In this document: in pieces, positions 23,992 to 34,078 of the stretch
Layout: each line of letters opens with the position of its first letter
Position numbering within the stretch: position 1 is the stretch's first letter
DNA from: Corynebacterium sp. MSK297
GTDB taxonomy: Bacteria; Actinomycetota; Actinomycetes; Mycobacteriales; Mycobacteriaceae
Length of the DNA stretch: 64,000 nucleotides
Direction of reading: 5' to 3'
Assembly (NCBI RefSeq): GCF_030232885.1
Contig: NZ_JASPGD010000003.1
Span: 1 to 64,000, forward strand
Position numbers and translations under genes: made by a program
Notes under the pieces: model-generated
What the model saw: only the letters and a program-made list of their open reading frames with translations
What the model was told of the DNA's origin: nothing
The model's database searches: none

Positions 23992-26025
23992 ATGGCGGAC
24001 AATGATGCCGAAGGTGCGGGCAGGAAAGCCAAACGCATCCTGCGCGAAGTAACCTACCCGCACAATATTCACCCCGCGATGGTGCCGGGCGTGTCCGTGG
24101 AGGATCAAAAGATCCGCTATCGCGTCGATAAGCCCATGCTCACAGTGGTGGGCGGCTTGGTTGTGGCGTTCATCCTGTGGGGCGTGCTGGCGCCGGAGCA
24201 GGTTTTTGATGTCTCCTCGATGGCACTGGATTGGATCATGACCAACCTGGGCTGGGTGTTCACCATGATTGCCGTGGTGCTGTTCTTCATCCTGCTGGTG
24301 CTCGCGTTCTCCAAATACGGCCGCATCCCGCTGGGGCTGGACGATGAGAAGCCGGAGTATTCCACGTTGTCCTGGGCGGCGATGCTGTTTGCGGCTGGTA
24401 TTGGCATCGGAATTATTTTCTTCGGGCCGTATGAGCCGCTCAGCCACTATTTATCCCCACGGCCGGGCGCGTATGAGGCCGCCAGCGAAGAAGCAATCAA
24501 GGGTGCAATGGTGCAGTCGACGCTGCACTGGGGCGCGAGTGCCTGGGCGATTTACGGAATCGTCGGCTTGTGTGTCGCCTATGTTTCTTTCCGACGCGGC
24601 CGCGTACCGCTGATGAGCTCGATCATGTTGCCGCTGCTGGGAAATAGGTCGACGGATTCGCTGCCAGCGCGCATTATTGATGGTTTGGCGATCATTGCCA
24701 CGCTATTCGGTACCGCCGCCACATTGGGTATTGGATCTTTGCAGATCGCCAGCGGTTTCGAAGTGGTTTCTGGCTGGTCGACGGCGGGCAATACGGTGGC
24801 GCTGATCATCATCATGGTGCTGACCATCGCGACGATCGCCTCGGCGGTCTCCGGCGTGGCTAAAGGCATCCGGGTGTTGTCGAATATCAACTTGGTGCTC
24901 TCGATCGGCATCGCGGTGTTTTTCTTTGTCGTTGGCCCGACCGCGTTTTTGATGAACGCATTGCCAGCGGTGATGATCGAGTATTTCGCATCGTTTGGTG
25001 ATGCGATGTCCGCGCACATGGGCGAAGGCGAAGAGATGCAGGCGTTCTTGTCTGCGTGGACCACGTTCTACTGGGCGTGGTGGATTTCCTGGGCGCCATT
25101 CGTCGGGGTGTTCGTCGCCAAGATTTCGCGCGGGCGCACCATCCGCCAGTTTGTGCTGGGTGTGTTGTTTATTCCGTCGACCATCATCATGACGGCGTTT
25201 GCTGTGCTGGGTGGTACGACGATTTGGCTGCAAAACCGTGATCATTCGATCGCGCCTGATGGCACGGCAGATTCGATGCCGGCACCAGAAGAGATTTTCT
25301 TTGTGGTGCTAGACCAGTTGCCGGGCGCGCACATTATTGCGCCGATCATCATCGTGGTGCTGATTATTTTCTTCGTGACGACGGCAGATTCGGCGTCATT
25401 GGTGAACTCGCAGCTATCGCAAAAAGGTAACCCTAACCCGAACCCGTGGATTACGACGTTCTGGGTTTTATGTATGGCTGGTATCGCCGTGGTGATTTTG
25501 CTTTCGGGCGGACAGGACGCGCTACGCGGTATGCAGAACCTGGTGGTGGTTACGGCGTTGCCGTTCGCGTTCATTTTGATTTTGATGTCAGTGGCATTGT
25601 TTAAAGAGCTGCGGAATGACCCATTTACCGTGCGCCGGATTTATGGCGACCGCTTGGTTGCGAATTCGGTAAAACAAGGCGTGTCGAAATACGGCGACAA
25701 CTTTGCGTTGTCGATTGAGGAATGCCCACCGGATAGCGATTATTCTGCTGGTGGTAACTGGGATTCGCATGCCACCGAGAATGTTGGTTGGTACACGCGC
25801 ACCGACGAGCAGGGGCGCGCCATTGAATACGATTACGAGACCGGCGAGTACTTGGAAGACGTAGAGCCGTACGAAGCGACTGCACGTGCTGCTCGTGGGA
25901 TAGCCGAGCAGGTTGCGGTGGCTGATGAAGACGCTGACGACACTGACGACACTGACGACGCTGGTGACACTGGCGGCGCTGATGACGCTGGTGGCGCGAA
26001 GTCTGGAAACTCTAGCGGGTCTTAA
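23992..26025 (+). CDS. BCCT-family transporter (betaine/choline/carnitine type)
   Basis: A 677-residue protein with 12 TM helices and the BCCT signature [29 protein letters not shown], whose Trp residues line the substrate and Na+ sites. [18 protein letters not shown] is the TM3 glycine motif. It imports compatible solutes such as glycine betaine, ectoine or proline. The cytoplasmic C-terminal extension (about 120 residues) ends in an acidic Asp/Gly tail of DDTDDAG-like repeats; charged C-termini sense osmotic strength in this family. AAGGAGAG precedes the ATG. Its 3' end overlaps the convergent yoeB-like gene by four bases. Confidence 0.88.
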   Translation: MADNDAEGAGRKAKRILREVTYPHNIHPAMVPGVSVEDQKIRYRVDKPMLTVVGGLVVAFILWGVLAPEQVFDVSSMALDWIMTNLGWVFTMIAVVLFFILLVLAFSKYGRIPLGLDDEKPEYSTLSWAAMLFAAGIGIGIIFFGPYEPLSHYLSPRPGAYEAASEEAIKGAMVQSTLHWGASAWAIYGIVGLCVAYVSFRRGRVPLMSSIMLPLLGNRSTDSLPARIIDGLAIIATLFGTAATLGIGSLQIASGFEVVSGWSTAGNTVALIIIMVLTIATIASAVSGVAKGIRVLSNINLVLSIGIAVFFFVVGPTAFLMNALPAVMIEYFASFGDAMSAHMGEGEEMQAFLSAWTTFYWAWWISWAPFVGVFVAKISRGRTIRQFVLGVLFIPSTIIMTAFAVLGGTTIWLQNRDHSIAPDGTADSMPAPEEIFFVVLDQLPGAHIIAPIIIVVLIIFFVTTADSASLVNSQLSQKGNPNPNPWITTFWVLCMAGIAVVILLSGGQDALRGMQNLVVVTALPFAFILILMSVALFKELRNDPFTVRRIYGDRLVANSVKQGVSKYGDNFALSIEECPPDSDYSAGGNWDSHATENVGWYTRTDEQGRAIEYDYETGEYLEDVEPYEATARAARGIAEQVAVADEDADDTDDTDDAGDTGGADDAGGAKSGNSSGS

Positions 26026-26282
26026 CGCCCATAGTGGTATCTGCAGGACGCAATGCGAAGTTCATCGCCGAAAATTTTATAAACTAGCCGGTGCTCATCT
26101 GTGATTCTCCGAGACCAATAGCCTTGAAATCCGTGTTTGAGTGGTTCTGGTTTGCCGATACCGGAGTTTCCATTTCGTTGAATCTCTTTGATTAATCTGT
26201 TGATGCGTTTGAGCACCTTCCGGTCTTCAGTCTGCCACCAGGTGTAATCCTCCCAGGCTGATTCAGTCCAGACTAGTTTCAT
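26022..26282 (-). CDS. YoeB-family ribosome-dependent mRNA endoribonuclease toxin
   Basis: An 86-residue RelE-superfamily toxin: start [12 protein letters not shown], then [25 protein letters not shown] and the C-terminal SCRYHY. The conserved Glu, Arg and His of YoeB are present. It cleaves mRNA at the ribosomal A-site. The start overlaps the antitoxin stop (ATGA). Confidence 0.92.
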   Translation of the reverse strand: MKLVWTESAWEDYTWWQTEDRKVLKRINRLIKEIQRNGNSGIGKPEPLKHGFQGYWSRRITDEHRLVYKIFGDELRIASCRYHYGR

Positions 26283-26530
26283 TCGAGTAAATCCCGTTGA
26301 ATACCTTCGCCATTTTCGAGCTGTTCAATTGAGGCTAGTAGTCGGCGAGCATTAGCCGGGCTTTTGAGTAAGTATGCGGTTTCTTTTAATGATTCATAAT
26401 CATCAAGGGAGACGACCACTACCGGCTCATGTCCTGCGCGTGTAATGATGACTTCTTCACGATCATCAGTCACGGTATCAAGCATCTCAGCATAGCGTGC
26501 TCGTGAATCGGAATAAGACATGGTTTTCAT
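26279..26530 (-). CDS. YefM/Phd-family antitoxin
   Basis: An 83-residue protein with the Phd/YefM N-terminal DNA-binding pattern ([47 protein letters not shown]). It neutralises the YoeB-type toxin and autorepresses the operon. ATG 26530 has GAGG five bases upstream; a GTG two codons earlier overlaps that site. Confidence 0.92.
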   Translation of the reverse strand: MKTMSYSDSRARYAEMLDTVTDDREEVIITRAGHEPVVVVSLDDYESLKETAYLLKSPANARRLLASIEQLENGEGIQRDLLE

Positions 26531-26605
26531 GGGCACCTCACTCTCTCATTTACCTGTACAGAAAATTGTACGCTGGTGCTTTTATGTTTGCAATCTCTGT
26601 GTTCC

Positions 26606-26621
26606 TACAATGAAGCAGGTG
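26606..26621 (+). promoter_or_regulatory. -10 element for a probably leaderless mRNA (TDT gene 1)
   Basis: TACAAT at 26606-26611 lies exactly seven bases before the GTG start at 26619, so transcription would begin at or next to the start codon. No ribosome-binding site is present. The same spacing occurs in the paralog at 29269. Confidence 0.5.
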
Positions 26622-27683
26622 ACTGAATCGCCGCACCTGCACCATGAGCCACCCAAAGCGAAAACGGCACGTGCCCCGCAGCAAAAATCAACGATGCCCG
26701 TGCCACCAGCCGGGCCCGCATGGGCTGCTGCAGTGATGGGAAGTGCCTCGCTCGCGCAGGTCGTAGACATCTACTGGGGTGCCAGCGGTGCCGGGCACCC
26801 CGCCGCGGTGGCGTGGTATTTCATCGCGACAGCCATGCTGGTGTGGGTCATCGCGGGTTTTGTGCGGCACCGCAACCCGCAGTTTGTGCCCGAACACCTT
26901 CCGGCGTGGGCGATGACGGCGATGGGGATTCTTGCGTTGTCGATGGCGACGTCTGTGGTGCTCGGCTGGTGGTGGTTACATACTGTCTACTGGGCAATCG
27001 GCACGGTGCTGGCTTTCGTGGTTTCGATTCGTTACCTGTCCCACCTAGTGCATTTGCCCAGGGCTGAGTATTCTTCGGTGAATTTTACGTGGTCATTGCC
27101 GTTGCTCGCGCCGGTGGTGAACGCGGCGTCGGCGGGAATGCTCGCCCGGCACATCACCGATGTCGGTGGTAGCGGCACACTATCGTTTCTTGTGCACGCT
27201 ATCGGCGCGGCCGGTTTGTTGCTGGTGCTGATTACAGCGGTGCCGCTACTGGTGGCGGTGTATATCGGCCTGGCCCGACAGAAACTAAAAATACCGCTGA
27301 ATTTCACCACTATTTATTGGATCCCGCTCGGGTTGGTTGGTCAGGCTACGGCCGCGGCGCAGTTGTTGGGGCGCAGCGAACCGTGGGGCAGTATTGCCTA
27401 CGGGTTTGGTGTGGTCACCATGGTGATCGGCATTCCCGTAGCGATTATTGCGGCCACCAACCACTGGCCCCGAGCCCTCCGCAATTCCATGGCGTATAAC
27501 CCGACCTGGTGGTCTTACGTGTTCCCGTTGGGAACTGTGGTCTCGGGTCTTAACCAAATGAATAACGCCAGCGGGCAAGTCGTGTGGATTGGTATCGGTA
27601 ATGTGCTGTTGTTGCTGCTCATTGCGCACTGGTGCTGGGCGTTTTTCGGTGGTGTGCGGTATGTTCAGCAGCGGCGCGGCTAG
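26619..27683 (+). CDS. TDT-family (TehA/SLAC1-like) transporter, paralog 1
   Basis: A 354-residue protein with about 10 hydrophobic helices and the family's layout of helical hairpins: PPAGPAWAAAVMGSASLAQV near the N-terminus, NFTWSLPLLAPV, and near the C-terminus FPLGTVVSGL. The family includes tellurite/dicarboxylate exporters and anion channels; the substrate is not predictable. GTG 26619 is chosen because the paralog's start and N-terminal PHLHHEPP align with it. It is about 70% identical by eye to the gene at 29269-30309. Confidence 0.82.
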   Translation: MTESPHLHHEPPKAKTARAPQQKSTMPVPPAGPAWAAAVMGSASLAQVVDIYWGASGAGHPAAVAWYFIATAMLVWVIAGFVRHRNPQFVPEHLPAWAMTAMGILALSMATSVVLGWWWLHTVYWAIGTVLAFVVSIRYLSHLVHLPRAEYSSVNFTWSLPLLAPVVNAASAGMLARHITDVGGSGTLSFLVHAIGAAGLLLVLITAVPLLVAVYIGLARQKLKIPLNFTTIYWIPLGLVGQATAAAQLLGRSEPWGSIAYGFGVVTMVIGIPVAIIAATNHWPRALRNSMAYNPTWWSYVFPLGTVVSGLNQMNNASGQVVWIGIGNVLLLLLIAHWCWAFFGGVRYVQQRRG

Positions 27684-27710
27684 TTCGATCCGCCCGGGCC
27701 GGTAGACTAA

Positions 27711-29129
27711 TTACCTTTGCTCTGCTTGCCACCGTCGCAGAGCAACCCGCCGCAGACCAACCCATCCCAGCCCCAACACGACCAGCACCACGAACCCGCC
27801 GGAAGCCACCGCCGCCGCGCTATAAAAATTCACAAACACCGAGGCCACAGCCAATACCCCGATCGCCCCGATACGCCCGACGACGCCAACCAGCGAGGTC
27901 ACTGCGCCGATGCGTTCGACTGACGACGCCCGCCGCACCCCGAAGGCGGAATAGTTGGCAAAAACGATCAGTAAAAACGCCAGCGCCCCGTAAAACACCA
28001 GGTACACCCAGCCGTCGACAAGATAGGACAGCCACGCCAACACCGGGAACGCCACCACGGCGGCAACCACTAGCCCGCGGCGCCGGAACAGCACCTCCGG
28101 GCGAATAAAAGACGCCCCAAACGCCATCCCAATAAACAGCAAATATAAAAACAGCAGGTGCGACTCCGCGAAGCCCTTTTCCAAACCGACGGCCTGCCAC
28201 AATTGAAAATGCAACTGTAAAAACGCCTGCGCGACCACCGCAAGCAGCAAAAACTGTCGCAACGCCGCCGAATCCCGCATCTCCTCCACGGTCGCACGCG
28301 CGTGTGATCTCAGCTCCTGCCACAACCTGCGTGCACCGCCAATCCGTGTGGCATCACGCTTGTCGACGCTCGCCCCGGCTTCATTCTCGCCGATGCTTGC
28401 TGCGGATTCATTCCCGCCGACGGTTGCCACCTTGTGCTGCTCCGGGATCCGGAAGAACAACGCGATCGTGACGACGGAAATCACCGTGGCTCCAACAGAA
28501 ATGAAATAAATATTCGCGCCTACCGACAAATACAGCAGCGCGCCGATGGTGCTGCCGATCATCATGCCGAGGTACGCACTTTGCCCTTCCTTGCGCACCA
28601 ACCAGGAAATGCGTGATTCAACATGATCCGGCGCACCCACCGTGCCTGCCGGACCACCCACAGTGCCTGCTAGACCATCCACCGTGCCTGCTGGGCCCTG
28701 CCGGTTTTTCGCATTGTTGATCAGCGCAGCATCCAGGGTGCCGGATTCTAAGGCCGTCGCCAAGCCATAAATGATCCAGGCCAGCAGCATCAACGGAAAG
28801 CCATGCCCGAAAATCACCAGCAGGAAGAATATGCAGAACACCAGCCGGGAAATAAAATACAGCGTGCGGCGGCTGATCATGTCTGCGATGGAGCCCGAGG
28901 GGAATTCGAAAAGCAATACCGCGACGCTAAAACCGGCCTGGACCAGTAGGATCTGCGGCAGGCTTAATCCCTTGTCCAGCAGCAGCGGCGTCAAAATCGC
29001 GTGCGGGACCGTCAGCGCGAGGTTCATGAGCAACTCGGCAGCGAAAAATGGCGTGGCGACGTCGGCAAGAACGCGCAGCTGCTCCCCGGACTGCATGCGC
29101 CCCTGTTGCCTGGTTTTCGGTCGCGGCAT
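27711..29129 (-). CDS. MFS transporter
   Basis: A 472-residue, 12-TM major facilitator (FEFPSGSIADMISRRTLYFISR is motif A). Between TM6 and TM7, or earlier in the central loop, lie two low-complexity inserts: three 21-bp units giving GTVDGLA/GTVGGPA/GTVGAPD, and a NESAASIGENEAGASV repeat. It lies between two paralogous TDT genes on the other strand. Substrate unknown. Possible operator upstream at 29160-29175. Confidence 0.8.
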   Translation of the reverse strand: MPRPKTRQQGRMQSGEQLRVLADVATPFFAAELLMNLALTVPHAILTPLLLDKGLSLPQILLVQAGFSVAVLLFEFPSGSIADMISRRTLYFISRLVFCIFFLLVIFGHGFPLMLLAWIIYGLATALESGTLDAALINNAKNRQGPAGTVDGLAGTVGGPAGTVGAPDHVESRISWLVRKEGQSAYLGMMIGSTIGALLYLSVGANIYFISVGATVISVVTIALFFRIPEQHKVATVGGNESAASIGENEAGASVDKRDATRIGGARRLWQELRSHARATVEEMRDSAALRQFLLLAVVAQAFLQLHFQLWQAVGLEKGFAESHLLFLYLLFIGMAFGASFIRPEVLFRRRGLVVAAVVAFPVLAWLSYLVDGWVYLVFYGALAFLLIVFANYSAFGVRRASSVERIGAVTSLVGVVGRIGAIGVLAVASVFVNFYSAAAVASGGFVVLVVLGLGWVGLRRVALRRWQAEQR

Positions 29130-29159
29130 GGTGGTCCTTATCGTTGAGTTTTGCCTAGC

Positions 29160-29175
29160 TCAATCATCTGATTGA
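29160..29175. promoter_or_regulatory. Palindrome upstream of the MFS gene
   Basis: TCAATCA-TC-TGATTGA, perfect 7-bp arms, 30 bases before the MFS start. TTTTG/CAAAA partly extends it on both sides. Likely operator. Confidence 0.5.
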
Positions 29176-29233
29176 CAAAACAATAGCACTGTGACCGGCT
29201 TAAACAATGGTTGATGAAAATCGGGCCTCGACG

Positions 29234-29271
29234 TTGCTGTGATGTAGGTCGCGTCTAGGATGGGCTAGGTG
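29234..29271 (+). promoter_or_regulatory. Promoter for TDT gene 2, probably leaderless
   Basis: TTGCTG (29234-29239), 16-base spacer, TAGGAT (29256-29261), then seven bases to the GTG start at 29269. The arrangement predicts transcription starting at the start codon. Confidence 0.55.
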
Positions 29272-30309
29272 ACTACAACGCCGCACTTGCACCATGAACC
29301 GCCCGCGCCACGGCCGAAACGCGCTGCACTGAGCCTGCCGCCCGCTGGCCCCGGGTGGGCGGCGTCAGTGATGGGTACGGCGGCGCTCGCACTGGGCGTC
29401 GAATCCTACTGGGGAGCTAGCGGCGTCGGTCACGCAGCGGCTGTGGCCTGGTATTTCGTTGCGACGGTTCTGCTGGCTTGGGTGATTGTCGGGTTTGTTC
29501 GACACCATAACCCACCATTTGTGGCAGAACACCTCCCGGCCTGGGCGATGACCGCCATGGGGGTGCTTTCGCTGTCGATGGCTACCTCCGCGGTTCTTGG
29601 CTGGTGGTGGTTGCACACCGTCTACTGGCTTTTCGGCACTGTGCTCGCTTTCGTGGTGACTGTCCGGTACCTGGTTTATTTGCCGTCTGCACAGTATTCG
29701 GCGGCGAACTTCACCTGGGCGTTACCGCTGCTTGCGCCTGCGGTGGCCGGAGCCCCGGCGGGAACACTTTCCCAGCACCTCACCGATACCGGTGGTAACG
29801 GCACACTATCGTTTCTTGTGCATGCCATTGGCGTGGTGGGGCTGTTGATGCCGCTGATTACAGCGGTTCCGGTGCTGGTAGCGGTGTATATCGGCCTGGC
29901 CCGACAGAAATTAAAAATGCCGCTGAACTTCACCACCATTTATTGGATTCCCCTGGGCGTGATTGGCCAGACCACAGCCGGGGCGCAGTTGCTGGGGCGC
30001 AGCGCACCCTGGGATCATTTTGCCTACGTATCCGGTGTGGTGATCATGGTGATCGGTATACCGGTACTGCTCATCGCGGCTTCGAAACACTGGCCGCAAG
30101 TATTCCGCAATTCCATGGCATATAACCCCACCTGGTGGTCCTGCGTATTCCCGGTTGGAACGGTGGTCTCGGGTTTGAATCAACTGACCAATGCCAGCGG
30201 CCATAACGCCTGGATGATCGTCGGCACCCCAATGCTACTCTTGCTTATTGCGCACTGGTGCTGGGTGTTTTTCGGTGGCGTGCTCTATGTGCACCGGCGG
30301 CGCGGGTAG
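29269..30309 (+). CDS. TDT-family (TehA/SLAC1-like) transporter, paralog 2
   Basis: A 346-residue close paralog of the protein at 26619-27683: the same N-terminal PHLHHEPP, the same AAVMGTAAL/ASVMGTAAL helix 1 and near-identical stretches GPA/TLSFLVHAIG and LARQKLKMPLNFTTIYWIPLG. About ten TM helices. The two genes flank a divergent MFS gene, suggesting a tandem duplication later split by, or around, that gene. Substrate unknown. Confidence 0.82.
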   Translation: MTTTPHLHHEPPAPRPKRAALSLPPAGPGWAASVMGTAALALGVESYWGASGVGHAAAVAWYFVATVLLAWVIVGFVRHHNPPFVAEHLPAWAMTAMGVLSLSMATSAVLGWWWLHTVYWLFGTVLAFVVTVRYLVYLPSAQYSAANFTWALPLLAPAVAGAPAGTLSQHLTDTGGNGTLSFLVHAIGVVGLLMPLITAVPVLVAVYIGLARQKLKMPLNFTTIYWIPLGVIGQTTAGAQLLGRSAPWDHFAYVSGVVIMVIGIPVLLIAASKHWPQVFRNSMAYNPTWWSCVFPVGTVVSGLNQLTNASGHNAWMIVGTPMLLLLIAHWCWVFFGGVLYVHRRRG

Positions 30310-30353
30310 ACAGTGAATCTATCCGACGGTTCTGCACCTTTATTTCACACCCC

Positions 30354-31085
30354 CTACTTCACATCGCGCTTCTGGTTGGCGAGAAAGCCTAACCCACACA
30401 GCACGACTAGCCAGCCAATAAGCACTGCGGCACCAGCCCATCCAGTGTGGATGTAGTCGTAGAAAGCAAAACCGGTGGTCAACGAGCCAAAGGTGGTGTT
30501 AGGCAGCAGTTGGGCGACTGGGCGTAGGAATTCGTAGATCATCGCGGCAGAGGCCAGCAGTTGCTCGACGATCAGCATCCAGACGATCGGTAGCCCGACC
30601 GCCGCGATCTGCGAACGCACCAGCGCGGCCAAACCAACCGCAGCCACGGCATACAACGGGTAACCAATGAGCACAGCCCACAGGATGCTGGTGGCTTCAC
30701 TGGAATCTAGGTGCAAACCAAAAACTGGCGCGACCACGAGCGATATCCCGATAGAAACCGCCAGCAACACCAGCACAAACACCCCGGTGACCAGCATTTT
30801 TGCCGCTAACCAGTTCCAACGTTGCGGTTGGGTCAAAAATGCCTGCCCGTGCATGCCGTGCGCCAGATCGCGTGAGGTCGATGCCGCAGCATAGATAATC
30901 GCGAGCATCTGAAACAGGTCCCCGGCAATCAGCAGGTCATTCCAATAAAAATCCGTCGTCGCATCCGAGGCGAACAGCCCCATCAACACGACGGGTCCAA
31001 CAATCGAACCCACCAGCAGGATCGCGTAGACCCACGTGCTGCGCAGACTCGTTAGTTTTGCAATTTCTGAGCGGACTACATTCAT
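30354..31085 (-). CDS. ABC transporter permease (ABC-2 type)
   Basis: A 243-residue, six-TM protein starting MNVVRSEIAKLTSLRSTWVYAIL, the usual N-terminus of ABC-2 permeases that pair with a separate ATPase. The ATPase gene lies three bases upstream on the same strand. Likely a small exporter or a resistance/immunity transporter controlled by the adjacent two-component system. Confidence 0.8.
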   Translation of the reverse strand: MNVVRSEIAKLTSLRSTWVYAILLVGSIVGPVVLMGLFASDATTDFYWNDLLIAGDLFQMLAIIYAAASTSRDLAHGMHGQAFLTQPQRWNWLAAKMLVTGVFVLVLLAVSIGISLVVAPVFGLHLDSSEATSILWAVLIGYPLYAVAAVGLAALVRSQIAAVGLPIVWMLIVEQLLASAAMIYEFLRPVAQLLPNTTFGSLTTGFAFYDYIHTGWAGAAVLIGWLVVLCGLGFLANQKRDVK

Positions 31086-31088
31086 GGT

Positions 31089-32021
31089 TTAAGCGCCTTT
31101 CCGGGTGGAATATTCTTGGGCATCGGCGGTAGCAGTCAAGAAACGCTGCTCCAGGTTCTGCGATTCGGTGCGCAGACCAATAATTGGGATTTGGTGTTCG
31201 GCAGACAGCTTGCCGACGAGCCGGCGGATTTCAATTTCCTCCGTATTTTCCGGAACCTCCAGCGCCAACACGCCAGCATCCCGCGTCGACACGTCCAACC
31301 CGGCTGATTGCAAACGCTGCGTGAGCTTGTCGACGTCGTCGCCACCAGCTTCCACCACTACTTTGGTGCCGCCGCGCAGGAATTCCTCCATGCTGTATTC
31401 GCCGATCATTTCACCGCGACCAATCACCACTAGGCGGTCGGCGGTCTGCTCCATTTCGGAAAGCAAGTGCGAGGAAACCAGCACCGCGCGGCCTTCACTA
31501 GCCAGGTGGCGGATGGTGTGCCGCATCCAGCTCACCCCTTCTGGGTCCAGGCCGTTGACTGGCTCGTCGAGGATCAGGTGCTTTGGATCACCCAACAGTG
31601 CGCCGGCCAAACCGAGGCGTTGTTTCATGCCCAGCGAGTATCCACCGATCTTCTTGTTTGCGGCATCGGAAAGGCCCACGATTTCCAGGCATTCGTCGAC
31701 ACGGGCAGCAGAGATTCCCGCGCCGTAGGCCAGCACCCGCAGGTGCGCGCGCCCGCTGCGGCCCGGGTTAAACCAGGTGGCTTCCAGCAAAGCGCCGACC
31801 TGCGCGGGTTTGTTGCGCACCCGGGAAAATTCCGTGCCATCCACAAAGGCCTGCCCGCTGCTGGGCTTATCCAACCCGAGGATGCAGCGCATAGACGTCG
31901 ACTTACCGGAACCGTTGGGGCCCAAAAAGCCCGTGACCGCCCCGTCGGGGACCTGGAACGTCAAATCTTTGATGGCGGTTTTCGCACCATACTTTTTGGT
32001 TAGTTGTTCAACTGTGATCAT
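31089..32021 (-). CDS. ABC transporter ATP-binding protein
   Basis: A 310-residue protein with Walker A GPNGSGKST (about 34-42), signature YSLGMKQRLGLAGALLGDP (LGMKQ variant of LSGGQ, as in DrrA-type exporters) and Walker B HLILDEP, followed by a ~90-residue C-terminal domain. Partner of the ABC-2 permease directly downstream. In many actinobacteria such cassettes respond to antimicrobial stress. Confidence 0.85.
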   Translation of the reverse strand: MITVEQLTKKYGAKTAIKDLTFQVPDGAVTGFLGPNGSGKSTSMRCILGLDKPSSGQAFVDGTEFSRVRNKPAQVGALLEATWFNPGRSGRAHLRVLAYGAGISAARVDECLEIVGLSDAANKKIGGYSLGMKQRLGLAGALLGDPKHLILDEPVNGLDPEGVSWMRHTIRHLASEGRAVLVSSHLLSEMEQTADRLVVIGRGEMIGEYSMEEFLRGGTKVVVEAGGDDVDKLTQRLQSAGLDVSTRDAGVLALEVPENTEEIEIRRLVGKLSAEHQIPIIGLRTESQNLEQRFLTATADAQEYSTRKGA

Positions 32022-32107
32022 GCCACCAGTATGGCAGCAGGCGACGGCGGTGTATATAGTGCTGCGGGTGGAAATTCGTGCCTCATACCGCAGTATGAGG
32101 TTGCGGT

Positions 32108-32815
32108 TCAGCCCAGCCCATGATGCACGGCATAGAGCACCGCGTGCACCCGGTCGCGCGAGTTGGTTTTCCGCAAAATGTGGGTTACGTGCGTTTTCAC
32201 CGTCGGCATGGAGACGAACAGCTCCTGCGAAATTTCTTGGTTCGACAGCCCACGGGCCATCAACTGCAGGATCTCCGTCTCGCGCGGGGTAAGCGGTTCT
32301 GTTGTAGCGTTGTCGCTTGCAGAGTTGTCGCTGGAGCGGTGCTGCTTGTCGACGCCCACACTGGCCGCGCCCCCAGCGTTGCCAGAGCGCATGCTGCGCA
32401 GAAGACGTGCGGTGGCTTTCGGAGAGATGATCGCGGTGGATTCATCCACGGTACGCACTGCCTGCAGCAGATCTTCCGGTTCGCTGTCTTTGAGCAGGTA
32501 TCCGCTGGCTCCGGCTTCGATTGCGCCGACAATATAATCGTCGTTTTCAAACGTCGTCAAGACGATAATGCGCGTATCGGGGTGAATTTTTAAAATTTCA
32601 CGGGTTGCGGTGATGCCATCGGTATCTGGCATTTGAATATCCATCAACACCACGTCCACCGGATCATTCGCTGCCTGGTTAATAGCCACCGTGCCGTTGT
32701 CGGCTTGCCAGGCCACCGTGATGTCGTCCTGCGAATCCAGCACCATGGCAAAACCGGTGCGCACCAGCAGCTGATCGTCGGCAAGCCCGACTGTGATGGG
32801 GCGCGTCGTGTCCAT
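32108..32815 (-). CDS. NarL/LuxR-family response regulator
   Basis: Receiver domain with phospho-acceptor Asp in VVLMDIQMPD, plus switch Thr and Lys (VLTTFEND, GYLLKDSEPED), then an Asp/Ser-rich linker and a LuxR-type HTH (LTPRETEILQLMARGLSNQEISQELFVSMPTVKTHVTHILRK). I place the start at ATG 32815, six bases after AAAGG; an ATG at 32836 overlapping the kinase stop (ATGA) would add seven residues. It is co-transcribed with the kinase and followed, 87 bases later, by the ABC genes. Confidence 0.85.
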   Translation of the reverse strand: MDTTRPITVGLADDQLLVRTGFAMVLDSQDDITVAWQADNGTVAINQAANDPVDVVLMDIQMPDTDGITATREILKIHPDTRIIVLTTFENDDYIVGAIEAGASGYLLKDSEPEDLLQAVRTVDESTAIISPKATARLLRSMRSGNAGGAASVGVDKQHRSSDNSASDNATTEPLTPRETEILQLMARGLSNQEISQELFVSMPTVKTHVTHILRKTNSRDRVHAVLYAVHHGLG

Positions 32816-32832
32816 GTTCATCCTTTGGCCGC

Positions 32833-34014
32833 TCATGTTGGAATCTCCACCGTGACATTGAAACCGCCTTCATAATACTGCGAGTTGCCCCAGCGCGCGG
32901 TGCCACCATGGATACGGGCGCGCTCACGCATGCCCTGCAAACCACGACCTGTAGAATCCGCGGCCTCATACACACCGGTTCCTGGAGCATTGTCGACGCT
33001 CACACGCACCGACGAAGCCGCAGACCAGTCGACTTCCAGGCGCGCGTCGGTGGGCCCGGCATGCTTCATGATGTTAGTCAGTGCCTCCTGCACGATGCGA
33101 TACACCGTCAATCCACGGGCAGGGTCCAACTGCCGACGGGTGCCGGTCTCGTGCCAATCGATATGCACGCCGCCGCGCCGGGCCTCGTGCAACAATTCTT
33201 CGATGCGTTCCAGACCCGGCGACGAGGATGTCTCGCGGGTGTCGTCGTCACGCAAAACACTGAGCAACTGGCGCATTTGCGTCAATGCGTCCCGGCCGGT
33301 GTGCGAAATGGTGGTTAAAGCCTGCAGTGCGGCCTCGGGGTTATGGCGCGCGGCGTAGCGCCCGCCGTCGGCCTGCGCGATAACCGCGGTGAGCGAGTGG
33401 GCGACGATATCGTGCATCTCGCGGGCGATGCGGGTGCGCTCGGTGACTGCGGCGAGTTCCGCGCGGGCGTGGAGTTCTTCTAAGCGCAGGCGTCGACGGC
33501 GGCTACGCAGCCCCAATTGCCAACACAGCGCGATGGAAAGGAGGGTGATGAAGATGAGCGCGGAATACAAAACGAAAAACTGTTGCAGGCCAAGGGTGCT
33601 ATCCAGCCCGAGAATCTGGTATAGGAAAAAATAGCTGCGCACCGTGGACAGCACCAGCGTGCCGACGGCGCCGAGCAGCAGAAACGTCACCCAGAGTTTG
33701 CGGCGCACCGGCAGGTTGGCGGCGATGAAAAATGCTTGCCAACAGACCACCGCATAGCCCAGCAACGAAAACCCATTGGTGGCAACCGCCAGTACGGTCA
33801 GTGTTGCCGCCAATAGCATCAGCGCTGGCTCCGGGCGGCGGCGTTGCCACAACAAACCCACCCAGAGCACCGTGGTGATAGCTGCGGTAAGCGCGGCCGG
33901 GGGACGGGGAGTAAGACCGGGATCGAAATCAACGTCTGCGAGTGCCAGCAGCACCAGCAGAGGTGTTTGCACCAGTACTTGGCGCCACAAAGATTTATCC
34001 CGCATGAGGCTCAT
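32833..34014 (-). CDS. Sensor histidine kinase (HisKA_3)
   Basis: A 393-residue protein with about five or six N-terminal TM helices and almost no extracellular domain, then the HisKA_3 box with phospho-His in RTRIAREMHDIVAHSLT and an HATPase domain (N-box LTNIMKHAGPTDARL, G-box STGRGLQGMRERA). Intramembrane-type sensing suggests detection of an envelope-active compound. It pairs with the overlapping response regulator. Confidence 0.85.
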   Translation of the reverse strand: MSLMRDKSLWRQVLVQTPLLVLLALADVDFDPGLTPRPPAALTAAITTVLWVGLLWQRRRPEPALMLLAATLTVLAVATNGFSLLGYAVVCWQAFFIAANLPVRRKLWVTFLLLGAVGTLVLSTVRSYFFLYQILGLDSTLGLQQFFVLYSALIFITLLSIALCWQLGLRSRRRRLRLEELHARAELAAVTERTRIAREMHDIVAHSLTAVIAQADGGRYAARHNPEAALQALTTISHTGRDALTQMRQLLSVLRDDDTRETSSSPGLERIEELLHEARRGGVHIDWHETGTRRQLDPARGLTVYRIVQEALTNIMKHAGPTDARLEVDWSAASSVRVSVDNAPGTGVYEAADSTGRGLQGMRERARIHGGTARWGNSQYYEGGFNVTVEIPT

Positions 34015-34033
34015 GCTGCCAGTCTAGAGCGAT

Positions 34034-34078
34034 GGCGCTAGAGCCGTGGCGCGTGCCTAGACCCCTGGCGCGTGCCTA
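34034..34078. repeat. Short tandem repeat at the FMN reductase 3' end
   Basis: Two to three copies of a ~16-base unit (CTGGCGCGTGCCTAGA-like) fill the gap between the histidine kinase start and the reductase stop. Confidence 0.5.
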
